DNA of 6,252 nt from contig RECT01000247.1 of the NCBI GenBank assembly GCA_007693875.1, positions 1 through 6,252 of the forward strand. The letters run 5' to 3'. Of the stretch, positions 1-6,245 are shown piece by piece (positions within the stretch are counted from its first letter, which is position 1; each line of letters opens with the position of its first letter). The stretch is from Spirulina sp. DLM2.Bin59. Its GTDB lineage: Bacteria > Cyanobacteriota > Cyanobacteriia > Cyanobacteriales > Spirulinaceae. The notes below the pieces were generated by a model that was not told where the DNA came from, did no database searches, and worked only from the letters and a program-made list of their open reading frames with translations. A program made the translations under genes and the position numbers.

Positions 1-55
1 ACTTAATGTGGACAGACTGGGAATCCCCGTGCCTTTAGGCCGGGGAGGATGTCAA
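1..55 (+). mobile_element. Right end of an IS200/IS605-type element (TnpB family), partial
   Basis: Bases 25-45 form a hairpin: CCCCG pairs with CGGGG and GCC pairs with GGC around a TTTA loop (34-37), with T30 left as a single bulged base. An outer T24-A46 pair extends it. The tail GAGGATGTCAA follows and ends at base 55. A bulged imperfect hairpin a few bases inside the end, closing with a TCAA-like cleavage motif, is the established architecture of IS200/IS605 right ends, where TnpA recognises the hairpin. The exact form seen here resembles right ends I recall from cyanobacterial TnpB elements. The rest of the element lies left of base 1. A tnpB reading frame could end at TAA 4-6 (frame 1) or TAG 36-38 (frame 3), but too little is visible to choose. 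The element would sit about 70 bases upstream of the polysaccharide operon, pointing toward it. The identification rests on end structure only. Confidence 0.6.
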
Positions 56-71
56 GACTCCCTTCGTGCGG
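1..71 (+). ncRNA. Possible 3' part of a TnpB omega-RNA (reRNA) with its guide
   Basis: In TnpB-carrying IS200/IS605 elements the guide RNA scaffold covers the 3' part of tnpB and the right-end hairpin, finishes at the element boundary, and takes its guide (roughly 16 bases or more) from the flanking host DNA. If base 55 is the boundary, the scaffold's terminal hairpin is 25-45, the scaffold ends in GATGTCAA, and the guide begins at base 56 with GACTCCCTTCGTGCGG. This is inferred from the element end alone. Neither the tnpB gene nor the start of the RNA is in the window, and the RNA's 3' limit is approximate. Confidence 0.3.
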
Positions 72-73
72 AT

Positions 74-79
74 TATCAT
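74..79 (+). promoter_or_regulatory. Candidate -10 element for the polysaccharide operon
   Basis: TATCAT differs from the TATAAT consensus at one position and lies 48 bases before the preferred ATG of the wzc-like gene. No convincing TTGACA-like -35 box is found at the expected distance, so this is a weak prediction. If used, transcription would begin near base 86, outside the mobile-element end. Read-through transcription from the upstream element is an alternative source of operon message. Confidence 0.2.
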
Positions 80-126
80 GGGAGGATACCGTGCGGCTTT
101 AGCCCTTGGCTCCACTTTTTGACCCT

Positions 127-2436
127 ATGGTGTCTAACCTCAATCCTCAACCCCATCTACCGCCGCGCCCTCCCGGCCCCATACCACCGTCTTCCCAGAA
201 TACCGGTGATCCCTTTGTCACGCTTCAGGGGAACAGCGACGAAGATAGCTTTAACTTTCGCCTTGCCCTGTCGATGTTGCGGCGGCGGTGGTGGATTTTA
301 TTACTGGTGGGAACAGCGGTGACATCCGTCATGGGGATGCGAGTTTTACAAGAAGATCCCCTCTACCGCAGTCAGTTCCGCCTTTTGGTGGAGCCGATCG
401 CCAGCGAACAACAGTTTGACCAATTCAGTCAGCGGCTGATTGGCCAGTTGGGCCTCGATTTTGACTATGAAACGCAAATTGAAGTGTTGCGGAGTCCCGC
501 AGTCTTAGCGCCGATCATTGAGCAGATTCAGACCCAATACCCAGAAGTAGATTATGGGGCCTTAGTGGGGGCGTTCAATGTTTCCCAAATTGTCGGCACG
601 AAAATTATGGAGGTGAGCTACCAGGACTCTGACCCCCATAAAATTCAATTTGTCTTGGATAAACTGGCCGCAGGTTTAATTGCCTATTCCCAAATGGAGC
701 AGCAAACCGGCCGTCAAAAGGGTTTAGGCTTTGTGGAGGAGCAGCTACCCATCCTCGAAGAGCGGGTGAACACGCTGCAAAATGACCTACAAGCCTTTCG
801 ACAACGCCATAACATCCTTGACCCGGATGTTCAAGGGCAAAGCGTCGCGGAGCGTCTCAATCGCCTCAGTGAGGAAAGTCGCGCCGCCCGGACGACTTTG
901 AACGAGGTGCGATCGCTCACCCAGACATTACAAGGGCAACTGGATCTGGATTTAAATCAAGCCATGGTGGTAGCTGCCCTCAGCGAAGCGCCCCGATACC
1001 AAAACTTACTCAATCAACTCCAGGACATTGAAACCCAACTGGCCTTAGAGTCAGCACGGTTTACGGCGGGAAATCCGACGATTGTCGGGTTACGGGCCCA
1101 GCGGGAAAAACTGTTGCCCTTGATTCAAGCAGAAGCCCAGGCGGTGTTAGGGGAGGCAGCGGGAGATGAGGCAAAATCCCTCGCCGCTTCTCCCAACCCG
1201 ATTCGGTTGCAATTGACCCAGGATTTTATCGGCGCCACCAATGAAAAGATGGTGCTGGAGGTGCGATCGGCGGCCCTCGCCCTGGCGGAAAACCAAACCC
1301 GTCAGGATTTAAATCGCTTTGCCGATCTGAGTCGCCAATATATGGATTTACAACGGCAATTAAGTGTGGCGACGGAAAGCCTCAATCGTTTCCTGGCGGT
1401 GCAGGAGGATCTCCAGATTGAATCGGCTCAACGGACGACCTCCTGGGAGCTGCTCAACGCGCCGGATTTGCCCATGTATCCCATTGCCCCCGATGTCACC
1501 CGGGGGATGGCGGTGGCGGTGATGGCTGGCCTGGTGGCAGGGGTGGGGGCAATGTTGATTGTTGAAAAACTCGATGTGCGGTTCCACTCCGCTGAAGATC
1601 TGAAGGAAATGGTACGGATTCCGCTGTTGGGCGTGATTCCCTTCCGTAAAGAGTTTCGCCAGCGCCGGGGGAAAACTGCGCAGTCTGAAAAAGAAACAAC
1701 GCCAATGTTGCCGGTGCCGAGGGGCGATCGCTATGGCAGCACGGGGAACCGCTACCGCACGACCCCTTTCCTCGAAGCTTTCCGTTCCTTAAATGCTAAC
1801 CTCTCGTTTTTAACCCCCGATAAACCCCTCCAGGTCTTGGTTATTAGTTCATCAGTGCCCTTGGAGGGAAAATCCACCACCTCCATTCATCTTGCCCAAA
1901 CTGCCGCTTCCATGGGGCAACGGGTGTTGCTGGTGGATGCGGATCTGCGCCGCCCTCAAGTCCATGTGGTGGCGGATCTCCCCAATGTTTGGGGGTTATC
2001 CCATGTCATTTCCATGGATATTGATGTGGAAGATGTGATTCAGCGATCGCCCACCGAAGACAACCTTTTCGTCCTCACCTCCGGGCAAATCCCCCCCGAC
2101 CCCACCCGCCTCCTGGCCTCCCAAAAAATGCGCAGCCTCATCCAATGGTTCCGCCAACATTACGACCTGATCATCTTCGACACTCCCCCGATGCTCGGTT
2201 TAGCCGATGCCAAATTCCTCGCCCCCCACAGCGACGTGATGATCCTCGTTGCCCGTCTGGGTTGGACGGAGCGCACCGTCCTCAAACAGGTGATCGAAGG
2301 CTTAAAAGTTTCCCAAATTCATAACATCGGCCTCGTCGCCAATGGCGCCAAAGGCTTAAGCTCCGGGTCATACTATTACTACAACCGTTATTTTTCTAAC
2401 CCCAATGGGCTAATGCCCTCCGACCCCAACGCCTAA
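127..2436 (+). CDS. wzc: Wzc-like polysaccharide co-polymerase with C-terminal BY-kinase domain
   Basis: This inner-membrane protein (769 aa from ATG 127) would control chain length and export of an exopolysaccharide or capsule and autophosphorylate on tyrosine. A proline-rich cytosolic N-terminus (about residues 5-25) precedes TM1 (about 57-75). A Wzz-type periplasmic region follows, with long coiled-coil stretches between roughly residues 190 and 440, then the LNAPDLPMYPIAP segment typical of the family just before TM2 (about 460-479). The kinase domain shows Walker A VPLEGKST (K582), Walker A' LLVDADLRRP (D604, D606) and Walker B IIFDTPP (D685). The tail carries a short tyrosine cluster, Y749-752 plus Y755, the expected autophosphorylation site. 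Length matches fused PCP-2a proteins. Start choice: an in-frame TAG at 100-102 leaves TTG 106 or ATG 127. Neither has a good Shine-Dalgarno, so ATG is preferred. The downstream wza-like gene begins two bases after the stop. No Wzb phosphatase gene is adjacent. Confidence 0.93.
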   Translation: MVSNLNPQPHLPPRPPGPIPPSSQNTGDPFVTLQGNSDEDSFNFRLALSMLRRRWWILLLVGTAVTSVMGMRVLQEDPLYRSQFRLLVEPIASEQQFDQFSQRLIGQLGLDFDYETQIEVLRSPAVLAPIIEQIQTQYPEVDYGALVGAFNVSQIVGTKIMEVSYQDSDPHKIQFVLDKLAAGLIAYSQMEQQTGRQKGLGFVEEQLPILEERVNTLQNDLQAFRQRHNILDPDVQGQSVAERLNRLSEESRAARTTLNEVRSLTQTLQGQLDLDLNQAMVVAALSEAPRYQNLLNQLQDIETQLALESARFTAGNPTIVGLRAQREKLLPLIQAEAQAVLGEAAGDEAKSLAASPNPIRLQLTQDFIGATNEKMVLEVRSAALALAENQTRQDLNRFADLSRQYMDLQRQLSVATESLNRFLAVQEDLQIESAQRTTSWELLNAPDLPMYPIAPDVTRGMAVAVMAGLVAGVGAMLIVEKLDVRFHSAEDLKEMVRIPLLGVIPFRKEFRQRRGKTAQSEKETTPMLPVPRGDRYGSTGNRYRTTPFLEAFRSLNANLSFLTPDKPLQVLVISSSVPLEGKSTTSIHLAQTAASMGQRVLLVDADLRRPQVHVVADLPNVWGLSHVISMDIDVEDVIQRSPTEDNLFVLTSGQIPPDPTRLLASQKMRSLIQWFRQHYDLIIFDTPPMLGLADAKFLAPHSDVMILVARLGWTERTVLKQVIEGLKVSQIHNIGLVANGAKGLSSGSYYYYNRYFSNPNGLMPSDPNA

Positions 2437-2438
2437 CC

Positions 2439-3890
2439 ATGAAACCCGCCACTGCCTCCCTACTCACCACCCTCTACCTCACTGGCTTTGCCCTACCCGC
2501 TTGGAGCCAAGTCCCCAGCTTTGAGCCTGTGGAACTGCCGAATCCTGTTCCCTTTGAACTTCCCCCAGAATCCAACCTAGCCCCGACCTTCAATCCCTCC
2601 CGAGCCCTCAACAACCCTCCCCCTATCCTCCCCTATACCCTCAGTGGGGGGGATGTGGTGCGGATCAACATCTTTGATGTGCCGGAATACAGTGGTGAAT
2701 ATCCGCTCATGATTGATGGCAGTATCAATCTGCCTCTCATCGGTGTGGTGAATCTCAAAGGGCTGTCTGTGGATGCGGCGAAACAGAAACTAGAGACCCT
2801 CTATCGCCCCTACTTAGTGCGGCCCTTTATTAATCTCACCTTAGTTGCCACCCGGCCGGTGAATTTAGTGGTGTCGGGAGAAGTGAGAAGCCCCGGCTCC
2901 TACAGCATCAACATCACGCAAAATGCCCGGCAGTTCCCCACCCTCACCGATGCCCTCACCCTTGCCGATGGTGTCACCCTCTCGGCAGATATCCGCCAAA
3001 TCCAACTGCGCCGCAATGGCCAAACCTATACCCTCAACCTCTGGGAGTTGATTAACCGGGGTGAGTCAAGCCAAGATGTCCAACTCCGGGATGGGGATAG
3101 CATTTTTGTCCCCACCAATATGGCGGTAAATCCTACGGAAACGCGGCAATTGTTGGATGCCAGTTTTGCCGCTGACAATAACCTGCCGGTACAGGTGGCG
3201 GTGGTGGGGGAATTGAATCGACCCGGTTCCTATTCTGTGGTGGCCAACCCCCCCACGGGCCAACCGCCCACGATTACCCAGGCGATTATCACCGCTGGTG
3301 GGATTAAGCCGACGGCGAATATCCGGGATATTCGGGTACGGCGGATTAATCGGGAGGGGACGGAGGAGACCTTTAGCGTTAACCTCTGGGCCATGCTCCA
3401 GGAGGGAGAAATTAATCAAGATATGCCATTGCAGGCGGGCGATACGATTATTGTGCCCCGAGCCGATGTCATTGACAATGCGGAAGTGGCGGAGTTGGTG
3501 ATGACGAATATTTCTCCCCAAGAGATGCGCATTGGTGTGGTGGGGGAAGTGGTGCGGCCGGGGCCCCAGTCGGTTCCTCCCAATACAACCCTGAACCAGG
3601 CGATTTTAGGGGCGGGCGGGTTTAATAATGTCCGGGCCCGTCGCGGTTCGGTGGAGTTGGTGCGCCTTAACCCCGATGGAACGGTGACGAACCGCCGGAT
3701 TGATATTGATTTTGCCCGAGGATTGAGTGAGGATGATAATCCGATTTTGCTCCCCAATGATGTGGTGGTGGTGGGCCGGTCAACCTTGGCCAGTGTTAGC
3801 GATACTTTGGGGGCGGTGATTAATCCCTTGACGGGGGTGTTTGGCATCCTCAACTTCCTGCGGGCCTTTGGGATTATTAGTGTGGATTAA
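2439..3890 (+). CDS. wza: Wza-like polysaccharide export protein (Poly_export plus three SLBB domains)
   Basis: This 483-aa protein is probably the periplasmic/outer-membrane channel partner of the upstream Wzc-like protein. Residues 1-23 form a Sec signal peptide with a likely cleavage after AWS (before Q24). There is no lipobox cysteine, so unlike E. coli Wza it is not an obvious lipoprotein. A proline-rich linker (about 24-65) leads to the Poly_export domain (about 66-140, beginning YTLSGGDVVRINIFDVPEYS). Three SLBB repeats follow, each opened by a VxVxGEVxxPG-like strand-turn: VVSGEVRSPGSY (about 141-225), VAVVGELNRPGSY (about 251-340) and IGVVGEVVRPGPQ (about 363-448). Repeats 1 and 2 share a second block, NLW..L..GE..QD..L..GD.I.VP. 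The C-terminus (about 455-483) is hydrophobic and helix-prone and could be the membrane-inserted segment. It is longer than the roughly 380-aa E. coli Wza because of the extra domain material. The start ATG lies two bases after the wzc stop, so translational coupling is likely. Confidence 0.92.
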   Translation: MKPATASLLTTLYLTGFALPAWSQVPSFEPVELPNPVPFELPPESNLAPTFNPSRALNNPPPILPYTLSGGDVVRINIFDVPEYSGEYPLMIDGSINLPLIGVVNLKGLSVDAAKQKLETLYRPYLVRPFINLTLVATRPVNLVVSGEVRSPGSYSINITQNARQFPTLTDALTLADGVTLSADIRQIQLRRNGQTYTLNLWELINRGESSQDVQLRDGDSIFVPTNMAVNPTETRQLLDASFAADNNLPVQVAVVGELNRPGSYSVVANPPTGQPPTITQAIITAGGIKPTANIRDIRVRRINREGTEETFSVNLWAMLQEGEINQDMPLQAGDTIIVPRADVIDNAEVAELVMTNISPQEMRIGVVGEVVRPGPQSVPPNTTLNQAILGAGGFNNVRARRGSVELVRLNPDGTVTNRRIDIDFARGLSEDDNPILLPNDVVVVGRSTLASVSDTLGAVINPLTGVFGILNFLRAFGIISVD

Positions 3891-3893
3891 GTG

Positions 3894-5528
3894 ATGCCCC
3901 TACCCCGCCTGATTACGTTAATTGTCGGCATTGCGGTGATTTTGGGGATGGTGTTGTGGTTGATCGATTCCCTCTATCGCCTCTATTTTCAGATTTCGTT
4001 TACGGCTCCACTGTTGGCGAATGTGTTGCTGTTGCTGGTGATTATTTTGTTGGGGCTGTTGATCTATGGTTTTTTGTATTATTTCAACCTGATGAACCGG
4101 CCCCAACGGCGGCGGGGGCAGGCGATCGCCTATCCGGTGGAGAAGGCGGCGGCGGCGGGGGTGAATCTGGATGTGGTGCGGCAGCAGGTGGGTCAGATTG
4201 AGGATGAGGTGACGAAGGCGGCATTGTTGGCGCGATCGCAGGCCATTGCCGCCAGTTTGGAGCGGGGGGAGTTTAAGGTGATGATCTTTGGTACGGGGTC
4301 GGCGGGGAAAACTTCGCTGATTAATGCCCTGATTGGGGAGATGGCGGGGGAAGTGGGGGCGGCGATGGGGACGACGGCGTTGGGGAGGGCCTATGGGTTA
4401 AAGTTGCCGGGGTTGGAGCGGGAAATTTTGCTGGTGGATACGCCGGGGATTTTGGAGGCGGGGGGTGAAGGGCAGGAGCGGGGGGCGATCGCCCGTCAGT
4501 TGGCTACGGAGGCGGATTTGCTCCTTTTCGTTGTTGATAATGATCTGCGCCAATCGGAATATACCCCCCTGCGGACGTTGGCGGAAATTGGCAAGCGATC
4601 GCTGCTGATTTTCAATAAAACCGACCTCTATCCCCCCGATGAGCAGGAGGTGATTTTGGGGCAGTTGCGGGCCCAGGTGCAGGCGTTGATTCCGCCTCAG
4701 GATGTGGTGGCGATCGCCGCCCATCCCCAACCCATCCCGTTAGAAAATGGCGAAACCTATCAACCGGAAACGGACATTCTCCCCCTGATCAAACGCCTAG
4801 CGGCGGTGCTCCGCGCTGAGGGGGAAGACCTAATCGCCGATAACATCCTCCTCCAATCCCAACGGTTGGGGGAGGAGGCTCGCCGCCTCATTGATCAGCA
4901 GCGTCGTCGCCAGGCGGATAAAATCATCGATCGCTTCCAATGGATTGGGGCGGGGGTGATTACGATTACGCCGTTGCCGGTGGTGGATCTGTTGGCGACG
5001 GCGGCGGTGAATGCTCAGATGGTGGTGGAAATTGGCCGGGTCTATGGCTGTGAATTGAACCTAGATCGGGGGCGGGAGTTGGCCCTCTCCTTGGGGAAAA
5101 CCCTGGTGAGTTTGGGGGTAGTGAAGGGGGCGATCCAACTGTTGGCGACGGCGTTACAGTTTAATATTGCCACCTATTTAGTGGGGAAAAGTATTCAGGG
5201 GGTGACGGCGGCCTATCTCACCCGCATTGCCGGGAAAAGCTTTATTGAATATTTCCGCCAAAACCAAGATTGGGGGGATGGGGGGATGGTGGAGGTGGTG
5301 CAGCAACAGTTTCAGTTGGTGCAGAAGGATGCGTTTATGAAGGGGTTTGTGAAGGAGGCGATCGCCAAGGTGGTTGCCCCCCTCCAGGAGGCGCTACCGC
5401 CAGGGGAACAGCCCCCCCTCGAACTGCAAGCCCGTTTAGAATCGAACCCCGAACCCCTCCCCCGCTGGCAATCTCCCCCAACGGATGATTGGGAGCAACC
5501 CCTGCCCCGCCGTCGCTCAGATTGGTAG
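3894..5528 (+). CDS. Membrane-anchored Era-like GTPase with DUF697 domain
   Basis: This is a GTP-binding protein of unknown cellular role, 544 aa from ATG 3894; GTG 3891, immediately after the wza stop, is an alternative that adds one residue. Two N-terminal membrane segments (about residues 7-25 and 38-62) are followed by a basic RRR stretch. The G domain has G1 GTGSAGKTS (133-141, K139), a plausible G2 threonine (T160/T161 in GTTALG), G3 DTPG (182-185), and G4 NKTD (241-244). A helical region starting at about W350 and ending near YFRQNQDWG (454 on) matches the DUF697 pattern found in YcjF-like and cyanobacterial GTPase-associated proteins, with further hydrophobic helices. The C-terminal ~45 residues are proline-rich. 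All canonical GTP-binding motifs are intact, so it is probably an active GTPase. It abuts wza (stop codon followed directly by GTGATG), which implies co-transcription with the export genes. The family assignment is from motifs and the role in polysaccharide export is inference. Codon use is strongly G-biased on the coding strand over much of the gene. Confidence 0.88.
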   Translation: MPLPRLITLIVGIAVILGMVLWLIDSLYRLYFQISFTAPLLANVLLLLVIILLGLLIYGFLYYFNLMNRPQRRRGQAIAYPVEKAAAAGVNLDVVRQQVGQIEDEVTKAALLARSQAIAASLERGEFKVMIFGTGSAGKTSLINALIGEMAGEVGAAMGTTALGRAYGLKLPGLEREILLVDTPGILEAGGEGQERGAIARQLATEADLLLFVVDNDLRQSEYTPLRTLAEIGKRSLLIFNKTDLYPPDEQEVILGQLRAQVQALIPPQDVVAIAAHPQPIPLENGETYQPETDILPLIKRLAAVLRAEGEDLIADNILLQSQRLGEEARRLIDQQRRRQADKIIDRFQWIGAGVITITPLPVVDLLATAAVNAQMVVEIGRVYGCELNLDRGRELALSLGKTLVSLGVVKGAIQLLATALQFNIATYLVGKSIQGVTAAYLTRIAGKSFIEYFRQNQDWGDGGMVEVVQQQFQLVQKDAFMKGFVKEAIAKVVAPLQEALPPGEQPPLELQARLESNPEPLPRWQSPPTDDWEQPLPRRRSDW

Positions 5529-5538
5529 GCTTCTGGGT

Positions 5539-5544
5539 TAAAAT
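5539..5544 (+). promoter_or_regulatory. Candidate -10 box for ilvH
   Basis: TAAAAT, within GGGTTAAAATAG, sits 28 bases upstream of the ilvH ATG in the short gap after the GTPase stop. It is one mismatch from TATAAT. No clear -35 element is visible at 16-18 bases upstream (that stretch is the C-rich end of the GTPase gene), so it may need an activator or may not be a promoter. Its position would give ilvH its own very short leader. Confidence 0.35.
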
Positions 5545-5572
5545 AGATCTTCCTAAGGCATGAAAGTTGGCG

Positions 5573-6091
5573 ATGAAACACACATTATCCGTTCTGGCAG
5601 AAGATGAAGCAGGGGTATTAACCCGAATTGCGGGGTTATTTGCCCGTCGGGGCTTCAATATTGAAAGTTTGGCTGTGGGGCCTGCTGAACAGATGGGGAT
5701 TTCGCGGATCACGATGGTCGTGCCGGGGGATGACCAAATCATCGAGCAACTGACGAAGCAGCTTTACAAATTAATCAACGTCCTCAAGGTGCAGGACATC
5801 ACCCAAACCCCCTGTGTGGAGCGGGAGTTAATGCTAGTGAAGGTGAATGCCTCTGCCTCGAATCGGGCGGAGGTGATTGAACTGACGCAGGTTTTCCGGG
5901 CGCGAATTGTGGATATTGCCGAGGATACGTTAACCATTGAGGTGGTGGGGGATCCGGGTAAGTTGGTGGCATTGATCCAAATGCTCAACAAGTTCGGCAT
6001 CCGGGAAATTGCCCGGACGGGTAAAATTGCCCTCACCCGTGAATCGGGGGTCAATACGGAATATCTCAAATCCCTGGAAGCCAAAATTTAA
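5573..6091 (+). CDS. ilvH: Acetolactate synthase, small (regulatory) subunit
   Basis: IlvH binds the large catalytic subunit IlvB/IlvI, raises its activity and confers feedback inhibition by valine in the first shared step of valine, leucine and isoleucine synthesis. The 172-aa product has an N-terminal ACT domain (about residues 3-77) beginning MKHTLSVLAEDEAGVLTRIA and containing FARRGFNIESLAVGP, followed by the C-terminal ALS small-subunit domain (about 82-160, with ERELMLVKV and the late GVNTEYL). G14 and N29 align with the E. coli IlvH residues whose changes relieve valine inhibition, so this enzyme is predicted to be valine-sensitive. Start choice: ATG 5573 gives the usual family N-terminus; TTG 5567 would add only two residues. 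A weak AAGG at 5555-5558 is the only Shine-Dalgarno candidate and is distant. The catalytic subunit is not nearby, which is common in cyanobacteria. The gene is followed by a strong terminator. Confidence 0.96.
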   Translation: MKHTLSVLAEDEAGVLTRIAGLFARRGFNIESLAVGPAEQMGISRITMVVPGDDQIIEQLTKQLYKLINVLKVQDITQTPCVERELMLVKVNASASNRAEVIELTQVFRARIVDIAEDTLTIEVVGDPGKLVALIQMLNKFGIREIARTGKIALTRESGVNTEYLKSLEAKI

Positions 6092-6111
6092 GCGGAGCAA
6101 TCTCTCCCCAA

Positions 6112-6142
6112 AATCCCCGCGCCTTTCGGCCGGGGAATTTTT
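6112..6142 (+). terminator. Intrinsic terminator after ilvH
   Basis: Twenty bases after the ilvH stop, CCCCG (6115-6119) pairs with CGGGG (6131-6135) and GCC (6121-6123) with GGC (6128-6130). The loop is TTTC and C6120 is bulged; T6114-A6136 extends the stem. A run of five T (6138-6142) follows. This is a standard GC-rich stem plus T-tract and should end the ilvH transcript. The hairpin is almost identical to the mobile-element hairpin at 22-46, including the position of the bulge. Confidence 0.75.
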
Positions 6143-6157
6143 ATGCAAGGGGGCCAA

Positions 6158-6245
6158 AGAAACCGGGTTTTTAGGACAATTTGGGCCGCAAACGAGCCAA
6201 TCAACGCAACCCGGTTTCTGGGTTGGGCGCGAGAAACCGGGTTTC
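6158..6245. repeat. Cluster of short inverted repeats, AGAAACCGGGTT type
   Basis: Three copies of a short element occur in 88 bases: AGAAACCGGGTT at 6158-6169 (+), its exact reverse complement AACCCGGTTTCT at 6208-6219, and AGAAACCGGGTTTC at 6232-6245 (+). The second and third can form a 12-bp stem with a 12-base loop, and the first can pair with the second instead. Such near-palindromic units are dispersed in many copies in several filamentous cyanobacterial genomes, as I recall. I see no coding potential in 6092-6252 apart from the terminator and these repeats. The cluster may continue past the window edge. Confidence 0.65.

Noticed and set aside
3..38. Possible C-terminus of TnpB ending at TAG 36-38
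   Set aside because: Only eleven codons are visible and frame 1 offers an equally plausible stop at 4-6, so no tnpB fragment can be called.
65..96. Direct repeat CGTGCGG at 65-71 and 90-96
   Set aside because: Seven bases in a GC-rich stretch, two copies only, with no further shared sequence; not enough to call a binding site.
89..109. Second TTTA-loop hairpin (GGCTTTAGCC) after the element end
   Set aside because: The stem is only three contiguous pairs plus two distant ones, and no GATGTCAA-like tail follows; it is probably chance similarity to the 25-45 hairpin.
8..322. Open frame across the left edge and the wzc start
   Set aside because: It reads through the element hairpin and then overlaps the clear wzc frame out of phase; its sequence shows no family features.
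3066..3853. Long minus-strand open frames opposite the wza-like gene
   Set aside because: They mirror the codon structure of the real gene, overlap each other, and lack recognisable domains.
909..5365. Nine GCGATCGC octamers as possible regulatory sites
   Set aside because: They are the well-known HIP1 palindrome that is abundant throughout many cyanobacterial genomes; all lie inside coding sequence and serve here as a taxonomic marker only.
5312..5742. Minus-strand open frames spanning the GTPase end and ilvH start
   Set aside because: They cross two well-supported genes and their intergenic gap; composition is arginine/glycine/proline-rich, as expected from the antisense of a GC-biased gene.
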